DNA of 64,000 nt from Lachnospiraceae bacterium (lineage in GTDB: Bacteria; Bacillota; Clostridia; Lachnospirales; Lachnospiraceae): the NCBI GenBank assembly GCA_017556805.1, contig JAFYMC010000028.1:62001-126000 (forward strand), written 5' to 3'. Every line of letters begins with the position of its first letter. The stretch's first letter is position 1. Made by a program: the position numbers and the translations under genes. The notes beneath the pieces were generated by a model, which saw only the letters and a list, made by a program, of their open reading frames with translations, made no database searches and was not told the origin of the DNA. Positions 19,324 through 28,111 of the stretch are shown in pieces.

Positions 19324-19352
19324 ATCATACCATTTCTTTTTCGTTTCGGCAA
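19324..19352 (-). promoter_or_regulatory. promoter of the purine operon
   Basis: Minus-strand TTGCCG (19347-19352), 17-bp spacer and TATGAT (19324-19329), about 54 bp upstream of the PurO-like start codon. Confidence 0.7.
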
Positions 19353-19386
19353 TGTCCCTTTTGGAATTTTTACAGAAAAAGTGCAT

Positions 19387-19434
19387 GAAAAAAACTTGTG
19401 TAGCTTATTAGTATTCCTAATAAATCACACAAGT
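19387..19434 (-). terminator. terminator of the pfl operon
   Basis: On the minus strand ACTTGTGT ... ACACAAGT with an inner TTATTAG/CTAATAA stem, followed by a run of seven U. It lies 31 bp after the pflA stop. Confidence 0.85.
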
Positions 19435-19464
19435 CTTTAATGAATCCGATTCTTCTATTCCATT

Positions 19465-20217
19465 TTACGCGGTTGTGTCCGTCCGATTCCTTCGATTCCG
19501 AACTCCTTGTAAAATAATCTGCCGGCAACGCTTCGCGTCCTCCGCCTCCATCTGTGGAACCCCTTCTAATCGATATGGGATACCGAGTTCCTTATACTTG
19601 GAAAGCCCCATTACATGGTACGGCAATACCTCTACTGCCCTCACGCACCCAAAGCCTCCGATATATTCTCCCAAACGAAGAAGCTCATCCTCCTCATCCG
19701 TATAACCCGGAACCGCCACCCGGCGAATCCAGACCGGAATCTTCTTTTCCTCTAAGTACTCCAAAAAAGCAAAGGTGGCATCATTGGAATAACCGGTAAG
19801 TTTACGATGTTCCTCGTTATCTGTATGCTTCACATCCAAGAGTACCAAATCCGTAACCGCAGACAATTCCTCGTATTCCTTTAATAAAACTTCGGAAAAC
19901 ATCACTCCGGAGGTATCCAGGCAAGTAGAAATCCCTTCTTTTTTCGCCTTGCGGAACAGATTTGTCACAAACTCCACCTGACACAGAGGTTCTCCGCCGG
20001 AAACCGTAATTCCGCCGTTTTTGTAATAGGACCGATTTCGAAGGAATCTCTCAATCAGTTCCTCCGCATCCGTCAATGTACCTCTTTTTTCCTGCCAGGT
20101 ATCCGGGTTATGACAATAGGCACAACGCATCGGGCACCCTTGAAGGAAAATAACCATGCGTACTCCCGGCCCATCCACGGTACCGAAGCTTTCCACAGAA
20201 TGAACCCATCCTTGCAT
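19465..20217 (-). CDS. pflA: pyruvate formate-lyase activating enzyme (radical SAM)
   Basis: 250-aa radical SAM enzyme that installs the glycyl radical on PFL using S-adenosylmethionine and a [4Fe-4S] cluster. The CxxxCxxC motif is at C28, C32 and C35 (GCPMRCAYCHNP), followed by GGEPL-type TVSGGEPLCQ, LDTSG and DVKH motifs. Length matches PflA. Its start overlaps the stop of the glycyl-radical cistron by one base (TAATG), indicating translational coupling. It is the last gene of the operon and is followed by a strong terminator. Confidence 0.95.
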   Translation of the reverse strand: MQGWVHSVESFGTVDGPGVRMVIFLQGCPMRCAYCHNPDTWQEKRGTLTDAEELIERFLRNRSYYKNGGITVSGGEPLCQVEFVTNLFRKAKKEGISTCLDTSGVMFSEVLLKEYEELSAVTDLVLLDVKHTDNEEHRKLTGYSNDATFAFLEYLEEKKIPVWIRRVAVPGYTDEEDELLRLGEYIGGFGCVRAVEVLPYHVMGLSKYKELGIPYRLEGVPQMEAEDAKRCRQIILQGVRNRRNRTDTTA

Positions 20218-20456
20218 TACATCACCTCATGGAATGTACGGGAAATCACCTCGTCCTGCTGCTCCTTATTTAACTTATTAAAGTTTACCGCATAACCGGA
20301 TACACGTACCGTAAGCTGCGGATACTTCTCCGGATGCTTCTGGGCATCCAGCAAAGTCTCGCGGTTTAACACATTCACGTTTAAGTGATGTCCGCCCTGC
20401 TCTACATAACCGTCAAGTAGCGCTACCAGATTGTCGATTTGATTCAAATCTGCCAT
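20217..20456 (-). CDS. separate glycyl-radical domain of pyruvate formate-lyase (GrcA-like)
   Basis: 79-aa protein corresponding to the C-terminal end of ordinary PFL. It starts [17 protein letters not shown], contains [13 protein letters not shown] and HPEKYPQLT, and carries the radical site RVSGYA with Gly54. The ATG at 20456 has its own AAAGGAG site, 14 bp after the TAG stop of the large PFL gene and in a different frame, so it is a true separate cistron rather than a stop read-through. It resembles the E. coli spare-part protein GrcA, but here the main PFL lacks this domain, so the peptide must supply the radical in trans to a two-subunit enzyme. Confidence 0.9.
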   Translation of the reverse strand: MADLNQIDNLVALLDGYVEQGGHHLNVNVLNRETLLDAQKHPEKYPQLTVRVSGYAVNFNKLNKEQQDEVISRTFHEVM

Positions 20457-20470
20457 CGTTTTGCTCCTTT

Positions 20471-22564
20471 CTATTCTGCTGTGCCGTAATCCGGCTCCGA
20501 CATAGAACCTGCCGGAGTACAACATCCGTCATCAAACTCCAGTGCAAAATCAGAAGAAATCACAACACTCTCCTTACCCAAAGCGCCCGGAATTACCGTA
20601 AATGTATTGGAAATACCGTCCTGTGCATCCCGGAACGGAAGCTTGGATACAGATGCCAGCGAAGCTATCGCACCGTGACTGTCTCTTCCGTGCATCGGAT
20701 TCGCCCCCGGTGCAAACGGCTGTCCCGCCTTTCTTCCGTCCGGCGTGGAACCGGTATTCTTACCGTATACCACATTGGAGGTAATGGTAAGAATGGAAGT
20801 AGTCGGAATACCGCCACGATAGGTGTGGTTACCCTTTACATACTGCATAAAGGTGTGTACCACATCTCTTGCAATCTCATCTACACGGTCGTCATCGTTA
20901 CCGTACTTCGGGAAATCACCCTCTACTTCATAGTCCACCGCAACACCGTCAGCATCACGGATGACCTTTACCTTCGCATATTTAATTGCGGAAAGAGAAT
21001 CTGCCACAACGGAAAGTCCCGCAATACCGGTTGCAAACCAGCGGGTTACTTTCTTATCGTGAAGTGCCATCTGTAACTTCTCATAACAATACTTGTCATG
21101 CATGAAATGAATAATATTTAACGTATTCACATATACACGGGCAAGCCATTTCATCATTTCACTATACTTGTGCATTACCTCATCATAATCCAAATACTCA
21201 GAGGTAATCGGTCGATACTCCGGTGCCACCTGCTTCTTCGTAATCTCGTCTACACCGCCGTTAATGGCATAGAGAAGACACTTTGCCAGGTTTGCTCTTG
21301 CACCGAAGAACTGCATCTCCTTCCCCACACGCATGGAAGATACACAACAAGCAATGGCGTAATCATCCCCGTGGGTCACACGCATCAAATCGTCGTTCTC
21401 GTACTGAACGGAAGAGGATTCGATGGAAACCTTTGCACAGAATCGCTTAAATGCAAGCGGAAGTCTTGTGGACCAAAGAACGGTCATGTTCGGTTCCGGT
21501 GCCGCACCCAGATTCTGCAAGGTATGCAAATAACGGAAGGACATCTTGGTTACAAGCGGTCTGCCGTCGATGCCGATACCGCCGATAGACTCCGTTACCC
21601 AGGTCGGATCTCCGGAGAACAATGCGTTATATTCCGGGGTTCTTGCAAACTTAACCAAACGGAGCTTCATAATAAAGTGATCTACAAACTCCTGAATCTC
21701 TTCTTCCGTAAATCTACCCTCTGCAAGGTCACGCTGTGCGTAAATATCCAGGAAGGTAGAGGTACGTCCGAGAGACATTGCCGCACCGTTCTGCTCCTTT
21801 ACCGCTGCCAGATAACCGAAATACAGCCACTGGATAGCCTCCTGAACATTGCCTGCCGGACGACCGATATCAAAACCGTAAATCTCGCCCAACTTCTTCA
21901 AATCCTTTAACGCACGAATCTGCTCGGAAAGCTCCTCACGGTCGCGGATAACATCAGAATACATAATGGTACGGGTAGAATTCTTCTGATCTTCCTTATC
22001 TTCAATCAAACGGTCCACACCATACAATGCCACACGTCTGTAGTCACCGATAATACGTCCTCTGCCGTAAGCGTCCGGTAGTCCTGTAATAATGTGACTG
22101 GAACGACATGCACGCATTTCCGGCGTATAAGCGTCAAATACACCCGCATTGTGGGTCTTGCGGTGTACGGTGAAAAACTCTTCAATCTGCGGGTCCAACT
22201 CATATCCGTTGTCGCTGCAAGCCTTTGCCGCCATACGAATACCTCCGTACGGTTGTAAGGAACGCTTAAACGGCTTGTCCGTCTGGAATCCCACAATCTT
22301 TTCTGTATTTTTATCTAAATAGCCCGGGCCGTGAGAGGTAATGGTAGAAATCACACTGGTATCCATATCCAGAACACCGCCTGCCTCACGCTCCTGCTTG
22401 GACAGCTCCAACACCTGTTCCCACAGAGCTTTGGTCGCCTCTGTCGGTCCTGCCAGGAAGGATTCGTCTCCTTCATAAGAGAAATAATTCTTCTGAATGA
22501 AGTCTCTTGTGTTGATTTCTCTCTCCCAAACACCCGATTTAAATCCTCTCCATTCTTCACGCAT
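20471..22564 (-). CDS. pflB: pyruvate formate-lyase, catalytic part lacking the glycyl-radical domain
   Basis: 697-aa protein homologous to formate acetyltransferase (pyruvate + CoA to acetyl-CoA + formate), anaerobic and cytosolic. The catalytic cysteine pair is at C406-C407 ([22 protein letters not shown]). Substrate-binding blocks [11 protein letters not shown] and [14 protein letters not shown] are intact. The usual C-terminal RVSGYA region is missing: the protein ends after a short acidic Cys-containing tail ([20 protein letters not shown]) and the radical domain is encoded by the next cistron. Together the two are 776 aa, close to full-length PFL. A promoter and an inverted repeat precede the gene. 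Confidence 0.95.
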   Translation of the reverse strand: MREEWRGFKSGVWEREINTRDFIQKNYFSYEGDESFLAGPTEATKALWEQVLELSKQEREAGGVLDMDTSVISTITSHGPGYLDKNTEKIVGFQTDKPFKRSLQPYGGIRMAAKACSDNGYELDPQIEEFFTVHRKTHNAGVFDAYTPEMRACRSSHIITGLPDAYGRGRIIGDYRRVALYGVDRLIEDKEDQKNSTRTIMYSDVIRDREELSEQIRALKDLKKLGEIYGFDIGRPAGNVQEAIQWLYFGYLAAVKEQNGAAMSLGRTSTFLDIYAQRDLAEGRFTEEEIQEFVDHFIMKLRLVKFARTPEYNALFSGDPTWVTESIGGIGIDGRPLVTKMSFRYLHTLQNLGAAPEPNMTVLWSTRLPLAFKRFCAKVSIESSSVQYENDDLMRVTHGDDYAIACCVSSMRVGKEMQFFGARANLAKCLLYAINGGVDEITKKQVAPEYRPITSEYLDYDEVMHKYSEMMKWLARVYVNTLNIIHFMHDKYCYEKLQMALHDKKVTRWFATGIAGLSVVADSLSAIKYAKVKVIRDADGVAVDYEVEGDFPKYGNDDDRVDEIARDVVHTFMQYVKGNHTYRGGIPTTSILTITSNVVYGKNTGSTPDGRKAGQPFAPGANPMHGRDSHGAIASLASVSKLPFRDAQDGISNTFTVIPGALGKESVVISSDFALEFDDGCCTPAGSMSEPDYGTAE

Positions 22565-22594
22565 CCTTCTGTTCTCCTTTCCTGTGCCTCACCT

Positions 22595-22614
22595 GCGTTA
22601 ACACTTCTTAACGC
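22595..22614. promoter_or_regulatory. operator candidate in the pfl leader
   Basis: GCGTTAA-N6-TTAACGC, a 7-bp inverted repeat covering about +1 to +20 of the pfl transcript. The TTAA...TTAA core recalls redox-sensing Rex sites, but the spacing differs from the usual four bases, so the regulator is uncertain. Confidence 0.45.
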
Positions 22615-22620
22615 GTCTAT

Positions 22621-22649
22621 ACTATACTACATTTCATCGCAAAAAGCAA
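22621..22649 (-). promoter_or_regulatory. promoter of the pfl operon
   Basis: Minus-strand TTGCTT (22644-22649), 17-bp spacer and TATAGT (22621-22626). Confidence 0.75.
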
Positions 22650-22697
22650 TTATACTTTTCTACAAATTATATCGTAATCTTTGGAGTTTTTTCTACG

Positions 22698-23249
22698 TTA
22701 TTCCTTTTTCCCCAATAAATCCCGCCGGATATAAGAAAACGTAACATCCTCGCCTTCCTCCGCCAACATATAGAGCAATTTTTCCAGCAATTCCACCGTC
22801 TCCGGGTGCATCAGATACTTCCCCTCGCCCCGTTTGTAATAGGCAAGCGGATCCTTCTGCGTATACTTCTCCTTGTTATATACCTTGCTGGCTGCCACCC
22901 GGTCGCAAAACATTTCAAGCACATACTCCTGTGGCATTTTCATCCCCGCAAGCTCGCATTCCGCATCCTTTTTATAATCAATCCAGTATTCGTAATGATG
23001 CTTGTTTCTTCCTTTGTGATGCATCCAGGCCGATGCAACCCCTTCCACCTCACGCTGTACATTATTCGGACTTACATCTCCCCTGAAGTATTTCACCCCC
23101 ACGAAAAACTCCGACGGAGAATATTTCGATAAATCATGAAGCAGTCCCCTTTTATACAAACCCAACCGGAAGCAATGCTTCATTACCATACGCTTATGCT
23201 TATTGATGGTATGAAGATGTCCGAAAAAACGTTGCATTACGTTTGCCAT
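22698..23249 (-). CDS. DUF5662 family protein
   Basis: 183-aa cytosolic protein with conserved histidine motifs: GLLHDLSKYSPSEF (about residues 36-49), which looks like the HD pair of a metal site, and WMHHKGRNKHHYEYW (about residues 75-89). This pattern matches the DUF5662 family of Clostridia, which has no assigned function; an HD-type metal-dependent hydrolase is a guess from the motifs. The ATG has AGAGGA upstream. It is monocistronic, upstream of the pfl promoter on the same strand. Confidence 0.75.
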   Translation of the reverse strand: MANVMQRFFGHLHTINKHKRMVMKHCFRLGLYKRGLLHDLSKYSPSEFFVGVKYFRGDVSPNNVQREVEGVASAWMHHKGRNKHHYEYWIDYKKDAECELAGMKMPQEYVLEMFCDRVAASKVYNKEKYTQKDPLAYYKRGEGKYLMHPETVELLEKLLYMLAEEGEDVTFSYIRRDLLGKKE

Positions 23250-23448
23250 GGTAGTGTCCTCTCATTCTCGAAAATAATACTCTCTATGACACAGTTTATT
23301 ATTTTCTGCATGTAATGTCAATCACATAAAAAAAGCTGGCAAAATAAAAAAAGTATGATATACTATCTCCAATAGCACTCTGCCCTTTGCACAAAACAAT
23401 CCGTACAGGCAGATGTCCCTTTCCGATCTTACATCCAAGGAGGATATT

Positions 23449-23634
23449 ATGAGTACACAATACAGCTGCGACACCTGCAGCAATTTCCGTTACGATGATG
23501 ATTATGAAGAATATGTCTGCATGGCAGGCGGCATGGACGAGGATGACTACTCCCGCCTTATGTCCGGCACCGTAAGAGAGTGCCCGTATTATCATTTTGA
23601 TAACGAATATGACATTGTGAAGAAGCAGATGTAA
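23449..23634 (+). CDS. small cysteine-rich DUF6472-type protein
   Basis: 61-aa protein starting MSTQYSCDTCSNFRYDDDYEEYVC. Four cysteines (CDTC, YVC, ECPYY) could bind a metal ion. The ending, CPYYHFDNEYDIVKKQM, is characteristic of a small conserved Clostridia family (DUF6472), function unknown. I choose the ATG at 23449 because AAGGAGG lies just upstream; the longer reading from 23413 has no such site. It is highly acidic. Confidence 0.75.
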   Translation: MSTQYSCDTCSNFRYDDDYEEYVCMAGGMDEDDYSRLMSGTVRECPYYHFDNEYDIVKKQM

Positions 23635-23642
23635 ACAGCAGC

Positions 23643-23675
23643 AACGGGCTATCGCATGTCTTGTGAAAGCCCGTT
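23643..23675. terminator. probable terminator between convergent genes
   Basis: AACGGGCT/AGCCCGTT stem of 8 bp with a 17-nt loop and a modest T-rich flank, between the DUF6472 gene and the convergent sce7726 gene. Confidence 0.5.
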
Positions 23676-23685
23676 TACATTTTCG

Positions 23686-24246
23686 TTACTTATATTCTCT
23701 TTGCATTAAGGCACTGCATATCTCACTTTGTATCACCGGCACGGTCAGTCCCCGTACAATTTTGCTGATCATCTTATCTTTTCGCTGAAGATTTCCTTTC
23801 GCCAGACGATAGTCCCGGACAATTTGCATCAGCTCATTCCGCCAAAGAAGATACAGTTTTTCTTCGATATTGTCCTTCAATGCCATAGATGCGCCACGGA
23901 CCAGCTCCATAACGTAAGTACCGTCTGCCGCTTCGTAGACCTCATAGATGCCCCAATGGGCCGGCACGGTACGCAAGGCCTCTTCCACATGATAAGTTCC
24001 CACCACAAGATAATTGGTATCAAAAAATTTCTCATAATCTCTTATCTGTCGCTCCAAGCGCACAAAGGAATCCCGGTCACTTTTGATTTCAAGGCCCATG
24101 AGCTTTGTCTTTGTTACCAGAAGCATATCCGCACGGCTGTCTCCCATGGGAAACTCCTCTAAAATCCGACTCTCTTCCTTACTGCCGGAAAAGCTGTCAT
24201 AGATTATCTTCCGGATATCTTTGTCGTTTAATTTGTAGTCTTCCAT
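23686..24246 (-). CDS. sce7726 family protein (PD-(D/E)XK-like)
   Basis: 186-aa protein. The core DSRADMLLVTKTKLMGLEIKSDRDSFVRLERQIRDYEKFFD contains Asp...E-x-K, the signature of the PD-(D/E)XK nuclease superfamily as found in the sce7726 family; the biological role is unknown. I choose the ATG at 24246, with GGTGAT 7 nt upstream, over the GTG at 24258. The gene begins 41 bp after the DUF3810 gene on the same strand, so the two may be co-transcribed. Confidence 0.7.
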   Translation of the reverse strand: MEDYKLNDKDIRKIIYDSFSGSKEESRILEEFPMGDSRADMLLVTKTKLMGLEIKSDRDSFVRLERQIRDYEKFFDTNYLVVGTYHVEEALRTVPAHWGIYEVYEAADGTYVMELVRGASMALKDNIEEKLYLLWRNELMQIVRDYRLAKGNLQRKDKMISKIVRGLTVPVIQSEICSALMQREYK

Positions 24247-24287
24247 GGTCCCAATCACCGCCTCTTCTGATATGTATTTTCCACATC

Positions 24288-25400
24288 CTAATTCAACCCG
24301 TTTTTCTCCCGATACTCCGCCAACAATAAATCCACGACTCTGCCGTAGCTTTTCACGCCGTCCTCCTGCTCATTTGCCTTAAGATACACGTCGTTTACCT
24401 TATCTGCCGTCTCACTGATTACCGTATCATGATATTGGTCCCAATAGGCACTGTTATCCCGAAAATCTCTTCCCATTCCTTCGTGGTACGTTGCCCAAAG
24501 TTCGCCGTAAAGCTCCATATCCTGCCCCGCAAGAGCATTGCCTGCATAGATTAAGGCAAGCATGGTCCCACTGTACCGCACCAACGGGTCCTCGGAGGAC
24601 ATACAGGCCAGATACGCCAGAAAATTCGCTTCGTCCTCCCGCATAAATCCGTGAAGGTGTGCCAGCTCGTGAGCCATGGTATAAGCTCTGGAATAATCCG
24701 GAATATCCACATTTACATTGGCCTCCATGGTCCAGCAGGTAAACACCCCCGTAATCTCCATGGCAGAAAAAAACTTGGAGCTTGTGATACATTTCGGTGC
24801 CGGATACAGTCCTTCCAGTACCGTCATCTCTTCGGATAATGTCTCATACGCCTCCTGTACCTGTTTGCCCAGGTCCCGGTTAGAAACAGGCAAACGCAGT
24901 ACGCCGTCCGAATCCTCATATTCCGCAAGTCCCGCCCGGAGCTCCGCCGCCTGCTCCGCCAGCTCCATGCAAAGTCCGTACAGCTCCTCCTTGGAGGAAT
25001 CCCGCACCGTAATCCCGCGATACTCCGCAACAGATACCCGGTGATAATTCACACCGCAGCCGATGACATAAACAAACAAAATTACCGCGACCACACAAGC
25101 CACGTTAATGATTCCGAACAGACACCGGGTAAACCGGTTTTCCTTGTCCTTCACCATATGTACGATAAACCGAATCAAAAGTACAAGGCAAACCATCGGT
25201 CCCACAATTACGATAAGCTCCGCCAAGGAAAAAGGAATCCACCCCGTTACTGCAGACACCACCACGGAATGTACCTTGTAAATACGTTTTGCGAACACCT
25301 CTTCCGCAATAAATACACTCCTTTTTGCCCCGGCGGAAATCAAGAATGTCAACGGAAACAACAGCAAGAGTAAAAGTCTCTTTTTCTTTAAAACCTTCAC
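24288..25400 (-). CDS. DUF3810 membrane protein with HExxH motif
   Basis: 370-aa protein. The first 110 residues hold three membrane segments; the rest is an extracytoplasmic or cytoplasmic domain with the zinc-peptidase-like motif TMAHELAHLHGFMREDEANFLAY, which gives two His and a downstream Glu as metal ligands. This is the DUF3810 family, suspected metalloproteases with no proven substrate. The start is a GTG at 25400, with AGGAGG 7 nt upstream; an upstream in-frame TTG at 25430 lies before that ribosome site and is not used in my reading. Confidence 0.8.
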   Translation of the reverse strand: MKVLKKKRLLLLLLFPLTFLISAGAKRSVFIAEEVFAKRIYKVHSVVVSAVTGWIPFSLAELIVIVGPMVCLVLLIRFIVHMVKDKENRFTRCLFGIINVACVVAVILFVYVIGCGVNYHRVSVAEYRGITVRDSSKEELYGLCMELAEQAAELRAGLAEYEDSDGVLRLPVSNRDLGKQVQEAYETLSEEMTVLEGLYPAPKCITSSKFFSAMEITGVFTCWTMEANVNVDIPDYSRAYTMAHELAHLHGFMREDEANFLAYLACMSSEDPLVRYSGTMLALIYAGNALAGQDMELYGELWATYHEGMGRDFRDNSAYWDQYHDTVISETADKVNDVYLKANEQEDGVKSYGRVVDLLLAEYREKNGLN

Positions 25401-25611
25401 AACCCATCCTCCTTCTCTTTTGCCCACCAACGCCCGAATACGTCCGTATCGAGCCTTACAATCAGTATACTATACCGCTGTGTCCATTTGGTGTCAGAAA
25501 TCAAGTTTCCTACCTTTTCTTTTTCGATGGTTTGTGCTAAGATAGTCCCATAGGACGGTTTGCAACTATGCTTTCCGCCCGACAACCATTCTTTCCGAAA
25601 GGAGTTTTTCC

Positions 25612-27462
25612 ATGAACTTATACGCAGCACGTATTGAAGCTCTGCGCAATTTTATGAAGCAGAACAATCTTGATGTATATTATGTCCCTACCGCAGATTA
25701 CCACGGTTCCGAATATCTGGACGACCATTTTAAGCTCCGGGCATATCTTTCCGGTTTTACCGGCTCTGCAGGTACACTTTTTGTGACGCTGAACGAAGCA
25801 GGACTGTTTACCGACGGCCGCTATTTTATCCAAGCGGAACAGGAGCTTTTAGGCAGCGGGATTACTCTGTACCGCAGCGGTATGGAACATGTTCCTACAC
25901 CGGAAGAGAAATTAAAGGAATTACTGGTCCAAGGCGGCACCTTAGGCTTTGACGGTCGCTTGCTCTCTTATTCCTTTTTGATGCACTTAAAGGAATCCTT
26001 ACCGGACACGGTGACCGTTCGTCACGATATGCCGTTCCCGGATGCTCTTTGGCCGGACCGACCGGCACTTTCCTCAAAACCGATTTATTGTCTGGATGAA
26101 TGTTACACCGGAAAATCCACCGTTACCAAGCTTGCCGAGGTGCGGGAAGCAATGAAAAAGCTTCGTCCGGATGTCCTCTACAAAGCCGGCGTCTCCGAAC
26201 GTATCGCGAAAAACAGCGACTATACCGCAGAGGTATACTTACTGACTTGTCTGGATGAGATCGCATGGCTCTTTAACCTTCGCGGAAACGACGTAGAAAA
26301 CAATCCGGTCTTTCTTTCCTATGCCATGATTACAGACACCAAAGCATTTTTGTATGTAAATGAGGCGGTTCTGGACAATGCCACAAGCAAGCTGTTGGAA
26401 GAGGAAGGTGTTATCGTCCGCTCCTATGATGCCATCTACGAGGATGTGACAAAGCTCCGCGCCTGTCCGGTACTTCTGGATGCAAAACGTGTGAACTGCG
26501 CTCTTGTACAGGCATTACCGAAGGAATGTACGGTGCTGGATGCCCCGGGACCGATTCTTCTTGCCAAGGCAATCAAAAACGAAACCGAGCAGAAAAATCT
26601 TGCCGCAGGCCATGTAAAAGACGGCGTTGCGGTAACAAAGTTTATGTATTGGCTCAAGAAAAACATCGGCAAGGAGACCATTACCGAATACTCCGCTGCC
26701 GAATATCTCCTTTCTCTCCGCAAGGAACAGGAGGGCTTTATCGAGCCAAGCTTTGATACAATTTCCGCTTATAATGCAAACGCAGCCATGATGCACTATT
26801 CCGCAGACGAAAACTCCGCTGCCACCCTGGCACCGCAGGGATTCCTTCTGGTAGATTCCGGCGGCCAGTATTACGAAGGCACCACAGACATTACCAGAAC
26901 CTATGTCCTCGGCGACCTTCCTCTCGAATGGAAGCAGCATTACACCGCCGTACTCCGAGGTATGCTCTCTCTCTCCGACGCAAAGTTTCTGCACGGCTGT
27001 CGCGGTATCAATCTTGACATCCTTGCCCGGGGACCGTTGTGGCAAATGGGTCTGGATTACCGTTGCGGCACCGGCCACGGGGTGGGCTATCTCTTAGGGG
27101 TCCATGAGGCTCCGAACGGCTTCCGTTGGCGCATTGTTCCGGAGCGCAATGATAGTTGCATACTGGAGGAAGGCATGGTAACCACCAATGAGCCGGGCGT
27201 CTATGTGGAAAACAGCCACGGCATTCGTATCGAAAACGAACTGCTCTGCAAAAAGGGTGAGAAGAACGAATACGGTCAGTACATGTACTTCGAGACCCTG
27301 ACTATGGCTCCGATTGACCTTGACGCGGTACTTCCGGAGGAAATGACCGCAAGAGAACGTCAGATATTAAATGACTATCATCAGAAGGTGTACGAGACCC
27401 TGCTTCCGTATATGAATGAGGAAGAGGGTAAGTGGCTGAAAGAAGTGACAAGAGCGATTTAA
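25612..27462 (+). CDS. M24 family Xaa-Pro aminopeptidase (aminopeptidase P)
   Basis: 616-aa cytosolic metallopeptidase with two N-terminal creatinase-like domains and a C-terminal M24 pita-bread domain. Metal ligands are visible in order: LLVDSGGQYYEGTTDITRTY (two Asp), GTGHGVGYLLGVHEAP (His), VTTNEPGVY (Glu) and RIENELL (Glu). It would remove N-terminal residues preceding proline. The length matches the long three-domain APP form. It starts at an ATG behind GAAAGGAG and is followed by a terminator. Confidence 0.93.
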   Translation: MNLYAARIEALRNFMKQNNLDVYYVPTADYHGSEYLDDHFKLRAYLSGFTGSAGTLFVTLNEAGLFTDGRYFIQAEQELLGSGITLYRSGMEHVPTPEEKLKELLVQGGTLGFDGRLLSYSFLMHLKESLPDTVTVRHDMPFPDALWPDRPALSSKPIYCLDECYTGKSTVTKLAEVREAMKKLRPDVLYKAGVSERIAKNSDYTAEVYLLTCLDEIAWLFNLRGNDVENNPVFLSYAMITDTKAFLYVNEAVLDNATSKLLEEEGVIVRSYDAIYEDVTKLRACPVLLDAKRVNCALVQALPKECTVLDAPGPILLAKAIKNETEQKNLAAGHVKDGVAVTKFMYWLKKNIGKETITEYSAAEYLLSLRKEQEGFIEPSFDTISAYNANAAMMHYSADENSAATLAPQGFLLVDSGGQYYEGTTDITRTYVLGDLPLEWKQHYTAVLRGMLSLSDAKFLHGCRGINLDILARGPLWQMGLDYRCGTGHGVGYLLGVHEAPNGFRWRIVPERNDSCILEEGMVTTNEPGVYVENSHGIRIENELLCKKGEKNEYGQYMYFETLTMAPIDLDAVLPEEMTARERQILNDYHQKVYETLLPYMNEEEGKWLKEVTRAI

Positions 27463-27483
27463 ATCCTGTTATCGAATAACATG

Positions 27484-27532
27484 CGGGTGTTAAACGTATC
27501 GAAACAGATACCTTAGCACCCGGTTTTATTTT
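27484..27532 (+). terminator. terminator of the aminopeptidase P gene
   Basis: CGGGTGTTAA/TTAGCACCCG with an inner GTATC/GATAC stem (27484-27522), followed by TTTTATTTTT. Confidence 0.75.
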
Positions 27533-27592
27533 TCATCTCCCGAAAAAAACAGCCTTCTCATTCGTCACAGTAGGTGAAAGGAGTTTTGCACC

Positions 27593-28111
27593 ATGGACAA
27601 AACACAACTTAGCCAATTATTTTCACAGGTACAACAAGGGGATAAGGACGCCTTCACACAACTTTATCATGACTTAAAACAACCGGTGTTTACCATTATC
27701 TACCGCATTGTACAAAACCAAACCATCGCTGAGGATTTGACGCAAGACCTCTTTGTGAAGCTATTTACGGCTCCGCCGGATTCCACCGTTAAAAATCCCA
27801 GAGCATGGATTTTTCAGATGGCACATAACCTGGTCATTGATACACTGCGTAAGGCACAACCGGTAGGACTTGACGATGTGACACTTGCTGCCGAAGAATG
27901 CATAAATACCATCGTTATCAAAACGGATTTAGAGCGGGCTATTGCCACCCTTTCCTGTACGGAACGGGAAATCCTTTCGCTTCGTGCAAATGCAGGACTG
28001 AGCTTTTCGGACATCGCCCGCATTACAGGTCAGTCCCTGTCGGCGGTCTACCGTAGCTACCGTAAATCTCTAAAAAGCTTACAAACCTTACTGAACGGAG
28101 GTACCCTATGA
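27593..28111 (+). CDS. ECF-type sigma-70 family RNA polymerase sigma factor
   Basis: 172-aa sigma factor with region 2 (DLKQPVFTIIYRIVQNQTIAEDLTQDLFVKLF, about residues 27-58) and region 4 (LSCTEREILSLRANAGLSFSDIARITGQSLSAVYRSYRKSL, about 122-162); regions 1 and 3 are missing, as in extracytoplasmic-function factors. It directs transcription of a small regulon, probably in response to an envelope signal. The stop overlaps the ATG of the next gene by four bases (ATGA), pointing to a coupled regulator pair. No autoregulated promoter motif was recognised. Confidence 0.92.
   Translation: MDKTQLSQLFSQVQQGDKDAFTQLYHDLKQPVFTIIYRIVQNQTIAEDLTQDLFVKLFTAPPDSTVKNPRAWIFQMAHNLVIDTLRKAQPVGLDDVTLAAEECINTIVIKTDLERAIATLSCTEREILSLRANAGLSFSDIARITGQSLSAVYRSYRKSLKSLQTLLNGGTL

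Noticed and set aside
19271-19352. Purine riboswitch in front of the PurO-like gene
   Set aside because: The leader is only about 50 nt and shows no aptamer-like three-way junction.
20457-20473. PFL split as a simple nonsense mutation, sequencing error or stop read-through
   Set aside because: The second cistron is in a different frame from the stop, has its own ribosome site and ATG at proper spacing, and is coupled to pflA. An error cannot be excluded fully, but several independent signals argue for a real split.
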